64,000 bases of DNA from Tessaracoccus flavescens. Lineage in GTDB: Bacteria; Actinomycetota; Actinomycetes; Propionibacteriales; Propionibacteriaceae. The position numbers and the translations under genes were made by a program. A model generated the notes under the pieces. It was given only the letters and a program-made list of their open reading frames with translations. It searched no databases and was not told where the DNA came from. Where the stretch lies: assembly GCF_001998865.1 (NCBI RefSeq), contig NZ_CP019607.1, positions 1,736,001 to 1,800,000 of the forward strand, written 5' to 3'. Positions 23,360-32,484 of this stretch are shown piece by piece. The stretch's first letter is position 1; each line of letters starts with the position of its first letter.

Positions 23360-26300
23360 CTACCTAACATAGAAACTGACAGCCTTGGCCCAATGACCAT
23401 TGTACTTCGTCGGAAACATGCTGATATACTCGCCGCTCGTCTTCACCCACAGGAGATCGTCTCCCTTCCGCATCATGATCACGGGGTCGTTTTGTCCCCT
23501 AATGGTCCCGACTCTGATCTCGTCCGGATCCGTGTAGACATCGTCAATCCTATCCCGGTACCACTGCTGGTCCACGGGATTGTGGTGAGATCTAACACGC
23601 ACTCCGTCCGTATAGTTCTTGATGTGCTTCTTTGCATGTTTCCGGTATTGCGTCGGATTGAACGACAAGTCTGGCATGGCAGCGAGGGCTTGCGAAGCCA
23701 AATACCCCGCCGCCTCTGATGATGCGACCGATGTGACCGTGGGTATTCCCCCACTGAAGACTAGGAGGGTTTCTGCTGATTTGGAGTAGTAAAGTGCGAG
23801 GACGAACAAGGCCCCAGCCGAGGCGGTCTGGACCGGCGACCCCAGGACCGTGGGAAGATCAGGACTATTAACAGATGGGACAACCAGTGGCACCGGGGTT
23901 GGGGTCGCAGTTGGTGTTGGGGCCGCAGTTGGTTTGTCCTTCCCGCCGCCGGAGCTCGACTTGCTGGTGTACCTGTGCTCGGTGCGGGTCGACCCCTTCC
24001 TGTAGTAACCCGTACTCTCCTTGGCGACATAGCGTGTGGAGGTACGGGTGGTCGTCTCCCTGGTGGGCAGCGTGACGGGGTTGGTCGTAACGCTGGTGAC
24101 GAGCCAGGGCGAGTCGGGGTTCTGGTGATACAGACGAGGGTTCAGCCCGGTCGGGTCGCTGCTGTTGATGGGATCACCGGCTGTGTAGGAGTAGCCGTTC
24201 AGCGTGTTCGCAACGTAGGGTGACATGATTGGGTCTACCGACAGGAAGCGGCCGTTCTTGGGGTTGTAGACACGGGCCCCCATCTGAACGTAGCCCGTGG
24301 ACGCATCGGTTGCTTTGTCGAGGTAGGTGTGGTCGGTTTGCCATGCGCCAATGGTGGCGATGTGGTTGCCGAACGGGTCGAGCATGCGCCACGCGGTCTG
24401 GTTAAGGTCTGCCCAGTTGACGGCCACGGTGCCTGTTCCCAGGTGGTCGCTGTCGAGGGCTTGGAGCACTGTCGCTCCAATGCGTTGGGCGACGGTCTCG
24501 CCCGCGTGGCTGTAGAAACGGGTGCCCGTCTTTGTGCTGGTGCCGGTCAGCCTCAACTCGCCGGCCGGCGTGTAGATGGTTGTGCCTGCCGGGTCCTTGC
24601 GGACGAGGATATTACCGTCGGCGTCGCGAATGTAGCTGGTCGTCTTCGTGCCGTTGGCGACGGTGACGAGTTTGCCTTGGGCGTCCCAGGTCAGGTTCTC
24701 GGTGACGCTGCCGGTGACAGTCTTGGTGGTGTTGCCGGCGGCGTCATAGGTGTAGTTGCTGGTGGTCGTGGTCGAGCCCGTCACACTGACATCGCTGGCG
24801 ACTGCGTGCTTGGGGCCTGTCGTGGCGAGTGTGGACGTGGTGGTTGTGGTGGCTGCTGGGAGCTCGACGACCTTGTTGCGGACCAGTTTGGTGCGCACAC
24901 CGGCGTCGTTGTAGGTCCATTGATGCCAGATAGGCAGCACGCCGCCAGTGGTCTTGTTCGTGCTGGTCGGGTTGGCCTTGCACGAGTCCGTGGATGTCCA
25001 TCCCTCGGTGAGCCGCATGCGCGTGTCGTAGCGATAACACATCGTTCTGACGCCAGCTGGGTTCGAGTAGTTCATCGACGTCGAGGCTTTGGTGATCAGG
25101 CCAGCCGAGTTGCGCGTGTACGCGTTGAACTGCACCTGCGGGCGGTTCGAGTTGGCATTGAACGCTGTCGAGTCGATTGCCAGCGTCTCGGAATTGTAGA
25201 CGTAGGCCTTGCTCAGCGAGTCGCCCTCGTGTCCCACTCTGTTGCTGACCAGGCCGAGCGCGTTGTAGGAGGTCTTGGTTACGTACTGCTTTGCTCCGAC
25301 CACAGAGTAGGGCTGACCTTGCGATGTATATGTGCGGGTGAGCGTCTCGGCAGGCAAGCCCCCCAGCGCCGGTAGCGCCTCAGTCGCGGTCTGGCCTACG
25401 GAGTTGTAGGTGGTGGTCTTGGAGTATGTGCCAGCAAGAGTCCCCTGGCTCGCTGGGATGATCGTCGACATCCCAGTGGGTCTCGCGTAGGTGTCGTAGC
25501 CGTTCACCTTCTGCACATAGGCGTTGGCGGTGTCGCCGTTGGCGTAGCTGCGTGATTCCGTCAGAAGCCCGGGTCGCAGTGTGTCGTAGGTCCAGGTCGC
25601 GATGGTCTTGTCGCCTACGCCGCCCACGACCTTCGTGGTACGGCCAAGGGCGTCATAGGTGAACTTGAGCGTGCCGGCGGAACCGCGGGCGTCCACCGAG
25701 GTGAGTTTCTGGCCGAGGTGGTTGTAGGTGGTGGTGGACGTGCCTGTGTCGGGGTCGACGGCCTTGGTGCGATTGCCGGCCAGATCATAGGTGTAGGCCC
25801 AGACGGCACCGGTTGGGTCGGTGAGTCCTGTCTGCTGTCCTACGGCGTCTGTGGTGAATTTGGTGGTCTTGTAGGTGCCGCCGGAGAAGGTTGCACCGCT
25901 GATGGTGGGGGCTGTGACGTAGTCGCGCTTCTCAAGGGTCTGCCCGAGGGCGTTAACCACTATTGAGTTGATTCCGAAACCGCCCGGGGGGACAACAAGT
26001 GTCTGGTTGCCTGTGTAGAGGGTCTTTGTTCGGCGGGTCTCTGTGGTGCCCTTGTATGAGACGGCGTCGGTGATGCGGCCGGCTCCGTCGTAGTAGTTCT
26101 GGGTGCGCGAGTCAATCGCCGACTCGGTGGTCAACACAGGGGTCCCGGAGGGGGCACCTGTGGTGTACCAGTGGTTCCAGGTCTTGGCGACCTGGCCATT
26201 CGAGTTGTAGAAGGCGTTGTCGACGATGCGACCGCCTCCAACAGCATCAGCCTGGGTCTGGATCTGTTGACCGAACGCGTCATAGATGGCGATGGTGGTG

Positions 26301-29300
26301 GTCTGCGTTGCAGTGGTACCGGAGATCTGTGTGGTGGTCTTGGTTGTGGTTGTCTCGGGTGCGGTTCGGCTGATGGTGTAGCTGTAGGTCCGCGTTGCGG
26401 GGCCGGTCTTGGGGAAGCCAGGTTCCCAGACCGCAGTGATGCGGCCGAGGGCATCGTAGGTGGCCTCGGTGCTCTGCCCCGAGACACCTGTCTCCTTGAT
26501 TGACTGCCCGTCGATGTTGTAGGCGGTGGAAGCTGATTGGCCGAGCGGATTCGTGGTGGTCACCGTCTCGATGGGTCCACCTGACGTTGGTGAGTAGTTC
26601 GTCTTGGACACGCGTCCCGTGGTGTCGCTGGCTGACGTGTAGGCTGTGCTGGAGATGATGCGCCCGGCTGCGTCATAGGACGCAACAGCGCGAGCCCACT
26701 CGGTAGCCGAGACGGCGGTCTCTGTGCGGGTGGCGCTGCCGGGGCCGGTCACCTGTCCGAGTGTGGTTGAGCCGTCGTAGAAGATCCGTGCCCCGCGTAG
26801 CTGTGTTCCGGTTTCGGCGCATGTTCCGGCGGTGGTGGTCACCTCTGCGGGAAGGGCGAGGATGTTCCTCGCGGTGTTCTGGGCGTAGCTGGTCCGAACG
26901 CAGCTCGAATCAGCGTTGCTCCCCGTTGTGCTGACCGCGGTCGGTCTACCGAGCGCGTCCAGCGTGGAAGTGATCGTGCTGGTCAGATTCCCGCCAGTGG
27001 TGATCGGGGTGATGGTGCGCTGGGTGGTGACTCCGATCACGTTGGAGGTGAGGGCCGAGATTCCGGTACGGGCGCGGGTCGCCGTTGCGGGCTTGATCTC
27101 ATAGGTGGTGAGCGACTTTGCCAGCGGGTTCGCAAGATCCGTGTGTGAGAGGAAGGTCTGCGTCTCGTAGGCTGCGCCGGCCAGTAGGTCGAAGTCGACG
27201 ATGTTCTCGCCCAGCGAGTTCTGTCGCGTTACCGATGCTGTTCCGCTCTCTGTCTTTCCGCTGTGCAGGCCTCGGAGGTAGTAGGTGCGCGTCACGTTGA
27301 GCTTGTCCGCAGTGCCGTTGGTGGTGTTGGCGGGGTCTCCGAAGAGGGTGTCGACGTACTGGTAGCCGCGGAACTGGCCCCAGGAGCGATCCTTGGCCTT
27401 GGTCAGCTCGTTGTCGTCGTAGCGCCAGGCCGGTGTGCCGCCGTAGTTGTAGCGGTAGCGCTGCGCGGGTGAGTTGCCAGCCAGGTCGAAGATATCGATG
27501 TTGGAGACGAGATACTTGTGGAAGAAATCGATCGACGGCTCACTGGCACCCGGCGTGGTCCACTTCACAGGGAAACACCGCCGCGTATTGGCTGACAGGT
27601 CGCCGGTGGGCAGACTGGTAGGCGAGCAATCCTGCGGGGTGTAGGTGACCTGCGTCTGCAGCCCCACTTCGTCGCGGATCTCACGCAGGCGCATCATCGG
27701 CATGGTGTCGCCCACGACCCGGTTCTCGTTCATGATGTGGGTGAACTCGATCGGGTCGCGCGTGATGGCTTCTCCAGTGGTGGAGTAGCTCGTGTGTGTG
27801 ATCGAACTCAGCCACAGTGATGTGTCGACTGCGCTGGGGAAGCTATGACCCAAGGCGTAGGAGTCACGTGTCAGCCAGGTCCCTCCGCTGGTCAGGATCT
27901 GCGTGTAGATCTTGGTGATGCGTCGCTGGTTCCAGAACGTGGGCGATCCCACCATGCAGGTCCCGGTGACTTCGCACTTCAGATCGCGCGGTGTGTCGGG
28001 CCAGCGTCCCTTGTTGTTGGTGGTGAACAGCGACGGGTCGCAGGCGAAGTCGGCCGTGGGCATGCACCGCTCAGCGTGCTCGAACACGACGCGCGCTCCA
28101 ACCGGAGACCCATAGATCGAGTTGTTCTCGTTACGAAGGCCGTAGTCAATACGCAGCGGGATGCCACCGCGCGTGTACTGCATCCGCGACGATCCTTCGT
28201 AGTAGTTCATCTCCTTGTTGTAGTAGTAGGCCATGGCATTGCCGTAGGTGTCCTCGGCGTAGTCCAGATTCCAACGCCAGCCCTGGACACACTTCGACGA
28301 CTCAAAGTCGGCGGAGTTGTAGCAGGGATCCCCGGCAGCAGCGCCGTAGACGGGGACGCTCCAGGTCGACTGCGTCAGAGCCTGATCGGTGCGCCCAGGG
28401 AGCGCCTCTCGCCCGAAGAAGTACTGCATGCCGTCGGGGGTGGTCAGCTTCCAATGCTCGCCGTTGAGAACTCCATTGGGAGCACCGGTGAGCTTCTCGA
28501 TCCGCGTGCCGTCGTCCTTCTTCAACTTGAACACGCCGGTGGCGTCATCGCGGACGATCTCGGCGGATCGATCCCCGAAGTTGAGGAACAGTGCCTCGCC
28601 TGCCCAGCACAGATCGCCCTCCCCTGGCTTCGGGTGCTCGGGGTGCGAGTCGCAGGTGACGTAGCGGCGCTCGATGAAGCCTGCCTCGTAGCCCCAGCCC
28701 TGACCGATCAGGCCGGCCTGGTTGTTGGTCGTGCGGACCCGACCATCCACAGTCGACGAGTTGTAGGACAGGCCAACGGTGGGTGCGATCGCCCCCTGCA
28801 GCGCCAGATCAGGAACAGCGAGCGGGTAGGACCAGCTGAACTCGCCGGTCGAGCCACCCGTGGACCAGGTCGAAGACGGCGCGAGCGGCTGCGCGGCGTA
28901 GCTGCCGTTCTCCCCGGACTCTGCCGCGGCCACAGCCATCAACGTGCTCGCACCCGACAGCCCCGACACACTCAGAGTCTTCTCGGCAGTCGGTGCCGCA
29001 TCGAGGACCGCGACCGGCTTGGAACACTGCGGAGCATCAGGTGTGGTCGCATAACAGGCAGGCAACTCCACCAGCCGTGCCCTGTCGATGTCGGCCAGCA
29101 GGCCAGCGTCCTCGAGAGCTTCGAGATCAACCTCGATATCGGTCTCGGCCGTCTCGGAAGTGACCTCGAACGCCAGCGCGACCTGTGAATCCGGAACCGC
29201 CCCGTCGTCAAGGACATTGATCTCAGCCGCTTCGACGCCCTTCACGCTGATCGGGGTCTCATCGGCCTGGAGCCACTCGCCCGGCTCGCCCGTCACCTCA

Positions 29301-29554
29301 ATGGCGACCGGCTCGATGGGCACCCGCTCAACCACCGGCACAGACTTGTCCGAGCCGCCGCCCTTCGCCTGGGCCTCGGCAGGCATCTCCTCGGCAGGCA
29401 ATGGCTCCCACTCCTGCACCTCGGGTTTCCAATCCTCAGGGGGTTGCGGATCGGCCATCGCACGACCAGCGCTCAGGCCGGAGGAGATGAGTGCCAGCGA
29501 TAAAGCGCCAACAGTAAGTCGTTTGAAAGTCCGCGAGGTCGCGCGAGCAGCCAT
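23360..29554 (-). CDS. Secreted RHS-repeat polymorphic toxin
   Basis: About 2064 residues. ATG 29554 begins a classic Sec signal (MAARATSRTFKRLTVGALSL to AGRAMA). After a Glu/Pro-rich spacer comes a SpvB/TcaC-like beta region (LAVPDLALQGAIAPTVGLSY). A very long array of YD/RHS repeats follows (YDAAGRI, YDALGR, YDLAGNRTK, YNHLGQ). The RHS core ends with MGARVYNPKNGRFLSVDPI and YSYTAGDPINSSDPTGLNPR. A Thr/Pro linker and a hydrophobic stretch (AGALFVLALYY) precede a variable tip of about 100 residues (from PTQYRKHAKKHIKNY to GHWAKAVSFYVR), the presumed toxin. Tip His/Arg/Thr residues (KHAKKH, VKTSGEYISMFP) hint at an RNase of the BECR type, which is only a guess. It faces a DNRLRE protein gene and is followed by the candidate immunity gene. 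Confidence 0.9.
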   Translation of the reverse strand: MAARATSRTFKRLTVGALSLALISSGLSAGRAMADPQPPEDWKPEVQEWEPLPAEEMPAEAQAKGGGSDKSVPVVERVPIEPVAIEVTGEPGEWLQADETPISVKGVEAAEINVLDDGAVPDSQVALAFEVTSETAETDIEVDLEALEDAGLLADIDRARLVELPACYATTPDAPQCSKPVAVLDAAPTAEKTLSVSGLSGASTLMAVAAAESGENGSYAAQPLAPSSTWSTGGSTGEFSWSYPLAVPDLALQGAIAPTVGLSYNSSTVDGRVRTTNNQAGLIGQGWGYEAGFIERRYVTCDSHPEHPKPGEGDLCWAGEALFLNFGDRSAEIVRDDATGVFKLKKDDGTRIEKLTGAPNGVLNGEHWKLTTPDGMQYFFGREALPGRTDQALTQSTWSVPVYGAAAGDPCYNSADFESSKCVQGWRWNLDYAEDTYGNAMAYYYNKEMNYYEGSSRMQYTRGGIPLRIDYGLRNENNSIYGSPVGARVVFEHAERCMPTADFACDPSLFTTNNKGRWPDTPRDLKCEVTGTCMVGSPTFWNQRRITKIYTQILTSGGTWLTRDSYALGHSFPSAVDTSLWLSSITHTSYSTTGEAITRDPIEFTHIMNENRVVGDTMPMMRLREIRDEVGLQTQVTYTPQDCSPTSLPTGDLSANTRRCFPVKWTTPGASEPSIDFFHKYLVSNIDIFDLAGNSPAQRYRYNYGGTPAWRYDDNELTKAKDRSWGQFRGYQYVDTLFGDPANTTNGTADKLNVTRTYYLRGLHSGKTESGTASVTRQNSLGENIVDFDLLAGAAYETQTFLSHTDLANPLAKSLTTYEIKPATATRARTGISALTSNVIGVTTQRTITPITTGGNLTSTITSTLDALGRPTAVSTTGSNADSSCVRTSYAQNTARNILALPAEVTTTAGTCAETGTQLRGARIFYDGSTTLGQVTGPGSATRTETAVSATEWARAVASYDAAGRIISSTAYTSASDTTGRVSKTNYSPTSGGPIETVTTTNPLGQSASTAYNIDGQSIKETGVSGQSTEATYDALGRITAVWEPGFPKTGPATRTYSYTISRTAPETTTTKTTTQISGTTATQTTTIAIYDAFGQQIQTQADAVGGGRIVDNAFYNSNGQVAKTWNHWYTTGAPSGTPVLTTESAIDSRTQNYYDGAGRITDAVSYKGTTETRRTKTLYTGNQTLVVPPGGFGINSIVVNALGQTLEKRDYVTAPTISGATFSGGTYKTTKFTTDAVGQQTGLTDPTGAVWAYTYDLAGNRTKAVDPDTGTSTTTYNHLGQKLTSVDARGSAGTLKFTYDALGRTTKVVGGVGDKTIATWTYDTLRPGLLTESRSYANGDTANAYVQKVNGYDTYARPTGMSTIIPASQGTLAGTYSKTTTYNSVGQTATEALPALGGLPAETLTRTYTSQGQPYSVVGAKQYVTKTSYNALGLVSNRVGHEGDSLSKAYVYNSETLAIDSTAFNANSNRPQVQFNAYTRNSAGLITKASTSMNYSNPAGVRTMCYRYDTRMRLTEGWTSTDSCKANPTSTNKTTGGVLPIWHQWTYNDAGVRTKLVRNKVVELPAATTTTTSTLATTGPKHAVASDVSVTGSTTTTSNYTYDAAGNTTKTVTGSVTENLTWDAQGKLVTVANGTKTTSYIRDADGNILVRKDPAGTTIYTPAGELRLTGTSTKTGTRFYSHAGETVAQRIGATVLQALDSDHLGTGTVAVNWADLNQTAWRMLDPFGNHIATIGAWQTDHTYLDKATDASTGYVQMGARVYNPKNGRFLSVDPIMSPYVANTLNGYSYTAGDPINSSDPTGLNPRLYHQNPDSPWLVTSVTTNPVTLPTRETTTRTSTRYVAKESTGYYRKGSTRTEHRYTSKSSSGGGKDKPTAAPTPTATPTPVPLVVPSVNSPDLPTVLGSPVQTASAGALFVLALYYSKSAETLLVFSGGIPTVTSVASSEAAGYLASQALAAMPDLSFNPTQYRKHAKKHIKNYTDGVRVRSHHNPVDQQWYRDRIDDVYTDPDEIRVGTIRGQNDPVIMMRKGDDLLWVKTSGEYISMFPTKYNGHWAKAVSFYVR

Positions 29555-29713
29555 GGGGGGGGGTTCCGATCCAAGAGAGCTGTTGTCAGCACACAACGTA
29601 CAAACCCTGCTGTGAACTTGCTGTGAAAACGGCAAAACTTGTGCACAAAAGTTCTACGCTCACGATCGACGAACCTGTCGTCACCGTTTCCTGCCCTGTT
29701 CACTGGAGCCCTC
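29555..29713. promoter_or_regulatory. Shared divergent promoter region with a homopolymer tract
   Basis: It separates the RHS gene (left) from the DNRLRE gene (right). Nine consecutive G (29555-29563; C on the RHS strand) directly abut the RHS ATG, leaving only a weak GGA as ribosome site. Two direct copies of TGCTGTGAA (29608-29616, 29619-29627) are spaced 11 bp, one helical turn, as for a dimeric regulator. TTGTGCACAA at 29639-29648 is a perfect palindrome. Confidence 0.55.
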
Positions 29714-32353
29714 ATGACCCGACCCCTCCGCTTGTGGTGCGCCTCCCTGCTCACCACCGCACTTCTGTGCAGCACGCTCGCCGCACAACCAGCCCACGCT
29801 GACCCCACACCTCCGGAGACACCGCCAGTCCCCGCCACAACGGACGCCCCACCAGCCGAAGCGCTAGAAGCTTCCGAGGAAGCCGCAGCGACTGGCCAGC
29901 CAGTCGAGATCGTCGAGTGGGCCGACGAGTACACCCGCACCGTCGCGAACCCCGACGGAACCTTCACACTCGAGACCACCCGCGAGGCGAATCGGATCAA
30001 GGAGGGCGAACAGTGGGTTCCTATCGACACAACGATCAGCTCGGACAGTGACGGCCGCCTTCGCCCCGAAGCTACAGTCCTGGATGTGAGCTTCTCCGCC
30101 GGCGGTGACCGCGCCCTGGCCACCACCACCGCAGATGGGCACGACCTCAGCTTGGAGACCCCCTTTGAGCTGACAACTCCCAGCATCCACGAGAACGTCA
30201 TCACCTACCCCGACGTCATGCCCGATGTCGATCTTGTCGTCAGCGTCGAGGCCGAGAGCTACTCGCATGTCCTCGTCGTGAAGAACCGTGAGGCCGCCCA
30301 GAACCCCGAACTAACTTCACTCGACTTCACCGTCCACACTGACTTGGACTGCCAGCTCTCCGAAGACGGCTCTGCCGTGGCGACCGATGCGGAAGGAGAA
30401 GAGATCTTCGCGGCAAGCCCTCCGGTGATGTGGGACTCGACCAGTTCACCCCAAAGCGGAGACACGCCCACGGCAACGACGGCCGGTGACAACCTCACCG
30501 CTGTCACCATCGAAGCAGCCGAGGCCCCACAAGCCCGCAGCAGCACAACCACCCTACCCGACGGGTTTACCCTCACCCCTCCAACCGAGGCTCTGGTCGG
30601 CCCTGATGTTGAGTATCCCGTCTACATCGATCCCACTTGGTACTCCACCAGCAACTACTTCACGGTCGTCCGCTCCGGCACCACCAGCTACGCCACCGGC
30701 GACGACCTCCGGGTCGGCTACTGCAACTGGACCGGATGCAGCCCCGCCTACCTTGCGCGCAGCTACTTCCGCTTCGACGTCTCTGTGTTCAACACCGTCG
30801 CAGGCGGCACCCGAGCCAAGGTCACCAAAGCCGTCGTCACCCTCACCCAGACTCACGCCGCCAGCGCTGGGGCAACCCCGGTCATCCTGACGCGCACAAC
30901 GGGGAGCTTCGGGCCATGGACGGCATACCCTGGGCCGCTCGGAAGCAATCTCTCCACGGCATCCACTTCCGCGACCGGCCCCTACGAAATCAACCTCGAC
31001 GCCACCGCGTACGTCGACTCCACCGTCTACCAGCAACTCGACTTCGTCGGATTCGGACTCAGAGCATCCAACGAAGCAGACCCATACCAATGGAAGAAAT
31101 TCGCAAACAACCCTAAACTCACCGTTACCTACGCCTACCCGCCCGCCGTGCCAGCAGCAGCCACCGTCTCGACCCCCTACGGCCTGACCTGCACTGGCGC
31201 AGGAATCCCATCCAGCACCGTCAAGATCTCAGCCTCCACCAGGATCTACGGCCCCACATTGCCCAACCTCGTCTACACCTTCGCCATCTACAATCAAGGC
31301 GGCAGCGTCCTTGCCACGCCACTCAAGGAAAGCGGCTCGGTTCCCAGCGGGCAGACCGCAAGCGTGACCGTCACCCTTCCTGACGGTAAGTACTACGTCC
31401 GGGTCAAGGCCCGCCCAGTCATCACCGATGGAGCCGCTTTCGAGTCTGCCTACTCGGAGCACACACTCTTCGCCATCGAGACAGCAACCCCGCCCGTACC
31501 TGAAGTCTGGTCAACCACCCACCCACAAGGCCAGATAAACACGAGTGGCGTAAACCTCGGCGCTAACTTCACCGACAACGTGGCAAGAGCCGACGGATCC
31601 CCCAACGGGTCCATCACCCTGAAGTCCGCCAACGCAGCAGGCTTCCTCTACACCTGGGACGGCGGAAAGACCCCGGACTTCGACGGTTGCACTAAGCCAA
31701 AGACCGGCTACATCGCTGCCACCAACGGCCAAGCAACACTGCCAATCCTCGTAAGCCGACCCAAGGGCAACAACTCACTCAAGGTCAAAGCAGTCAACCT
31801 CATCGGCCACGCTTCTGCAGAAGCCCCCACCTACAACTTCGTCATCAACAATGCAGGGGTCATCGTCCACTCCGTCGAAGCGGAATCGGTTCTTACCACC
31901 ACCAACACGCAGGCAACCAGCGCCAAAGCCTCCGGCGGCAAAGTCACCAACGTTACCTTGAACGCCGACCAAAAGGCAACACTCAACTTCACCCCGAGCG
32001 GGGTCCCCGGCGGGCCGCAATACTGGGAAGTCCAGTTCGACATGACCGCCAGCGCAGGCAAGACCATCCGATACCAAGTCGACGGCGAGGTCATGATGAA
32101 CGACGACCCGATCCACGCAGACTGGAGCGCGAACTGCACTGAAGCCACCACTGTCGGAACAAACTCCCTCGCTTACCCGAAACTTGAGCCAAAGATCTGC
32201 TGGTCCGACCCCACCTACGGCGGCACCCAATCAAGACGGATCCTCATGACAACAGGTCAAACATCGACGATCTCCCTCGTCGCTCAAGCCAACGGCACTG
32301 CAATCAGCCTGGACAAGATTCGCTTCATCTACGTGCCGCCGCAGGGCAGCTAA
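29714..32353 (+). CDS. Secreted DNRLRE-domain protein paired with the RHS toxin
   Basis: About 879 residues with a Sec signal peptide (CASLLTTALLCSTLAAQPAH then A) and an acidic Pro/Ala-rich N-terminus. A region resembling the N-terminal part of wall-associated RHS proteins follows (WVPIDTTISSDSDGRLRPEA and YPDVMPDVDLVVSVEAESYS). Next comes a DNRLRE-type beta domain (GDDLRVGYCNW, ARSYFRFDV, VTKAVVTLTQTHA) and Ig/fibronectin-like segments. The C-terminal 120 residues (WEVQFDMTASAGKTIRY to IRFIYVPPQGS) recur in a truncated copy at 33924-34275. ATG 29714 has GGAG upstream. It is probably a surface partner or companion of the RHS protein, by analogy to other Gram-positive loci. Confidence 0.8.
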   Translation: MTRPLRLWCASLLTTALLCSTLAAQPAHADPTPPETPPVPATTDAPPAEALEASEEAAATGQPVEIVEWADEYTRTVANPDGTFTLETTREANRIKEGEQWVPIDTTISSDSDGRLRPEATVLDVSFSAGGDRALATTTADGHDLSLETPFELTTPSIHENVITYPDVMPDVDLVVSVEAESYSHVLVVKNREAAQNPELTSLDFTVHTDLDCQLSEDGSAVATDAEGEEIFAASPPVMWDSTSSPQSGDTPTATTAGDNLTAVTIEAAEAPQARSSTTTLPDGFTLTPPTEALVGPDVEYPVYIDPTWYSTSNYFTVVRSGTTSYATGDDLRVGYCNWTGCSPAYLARSYFRFDVSVFNTVAGGTRAKVTKAVVTLTQTHAASAGATPVILTRTTGSFGPWTAYPGPLGSNLSTASTSATGPYEINLDATAYVDSTVYQQLDFVGFGLRASNEADPYQWKKFANNPKLTVTYAYPPAVPAAATVSTPYGLTCTGAGIPSSTVKISASTRIYGPTLPNLVYTFAIYNQGGSVLATPLKESGSVPSGQTASVTVTLPDGKYYVRVKARPVITDGAAFESAYSEHTLFAIETATPPVPEVWSTTHPQGQINTSGVNLGANFTDNVARADGSPNGSITLKSANAAGFLYTWDGGKTPDFDGCTKPKTGYIAATNGQATLPILVSRPKGNNSLKVKAVNLIGHASAEAPTYNFVINNAGVIVHSVEAESVLTTTNTQATSAKASGGKVTNVTLNADQKATLNFTPSGVPGGPQYWEVQFDMTASAGKTIRYQVDGEVMMNDDPIHADWSANCTEATTVGTNSLAYPKLEPKICWSDPTYGGTQSRRILMTTGQTSTISLVAQANGTAISLDKIRFIYVPPQGS

Positions 32354-32383
32354 GCTAAGGGACAACTCTTTCCGGCCTATGGA

Positions 32384-32416
32384 GCCCCGTCACGCCCCAA
32401 CCAGGCATGACGGGGC
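32384..32416 (+). terminator. Intrinsic terminator of the DNRLRE gene
   Basis: GCCCCGTCA pairs with TGACGGGGC, extended by GCC/GGC around a CCAACCA loop. A sister copy follows the truncated paralogue at 34296-34331. Confidence 0.75.
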
Positions 32417-32484
32417 CCAACCGCGTCAGGGCCGTACCGGGAACCAGTCACGGGTCGATGGAAACCGTGTCCCAGCCGTTTGAC

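Noticed and set aside
23360..29554. YD-repeat DNA as a tandem repeat array or CRISPR-like structure
   Set aside because: The periodicity is at protein level (RHS repeats) with varying DNA and no conserved spacer-repeat units.
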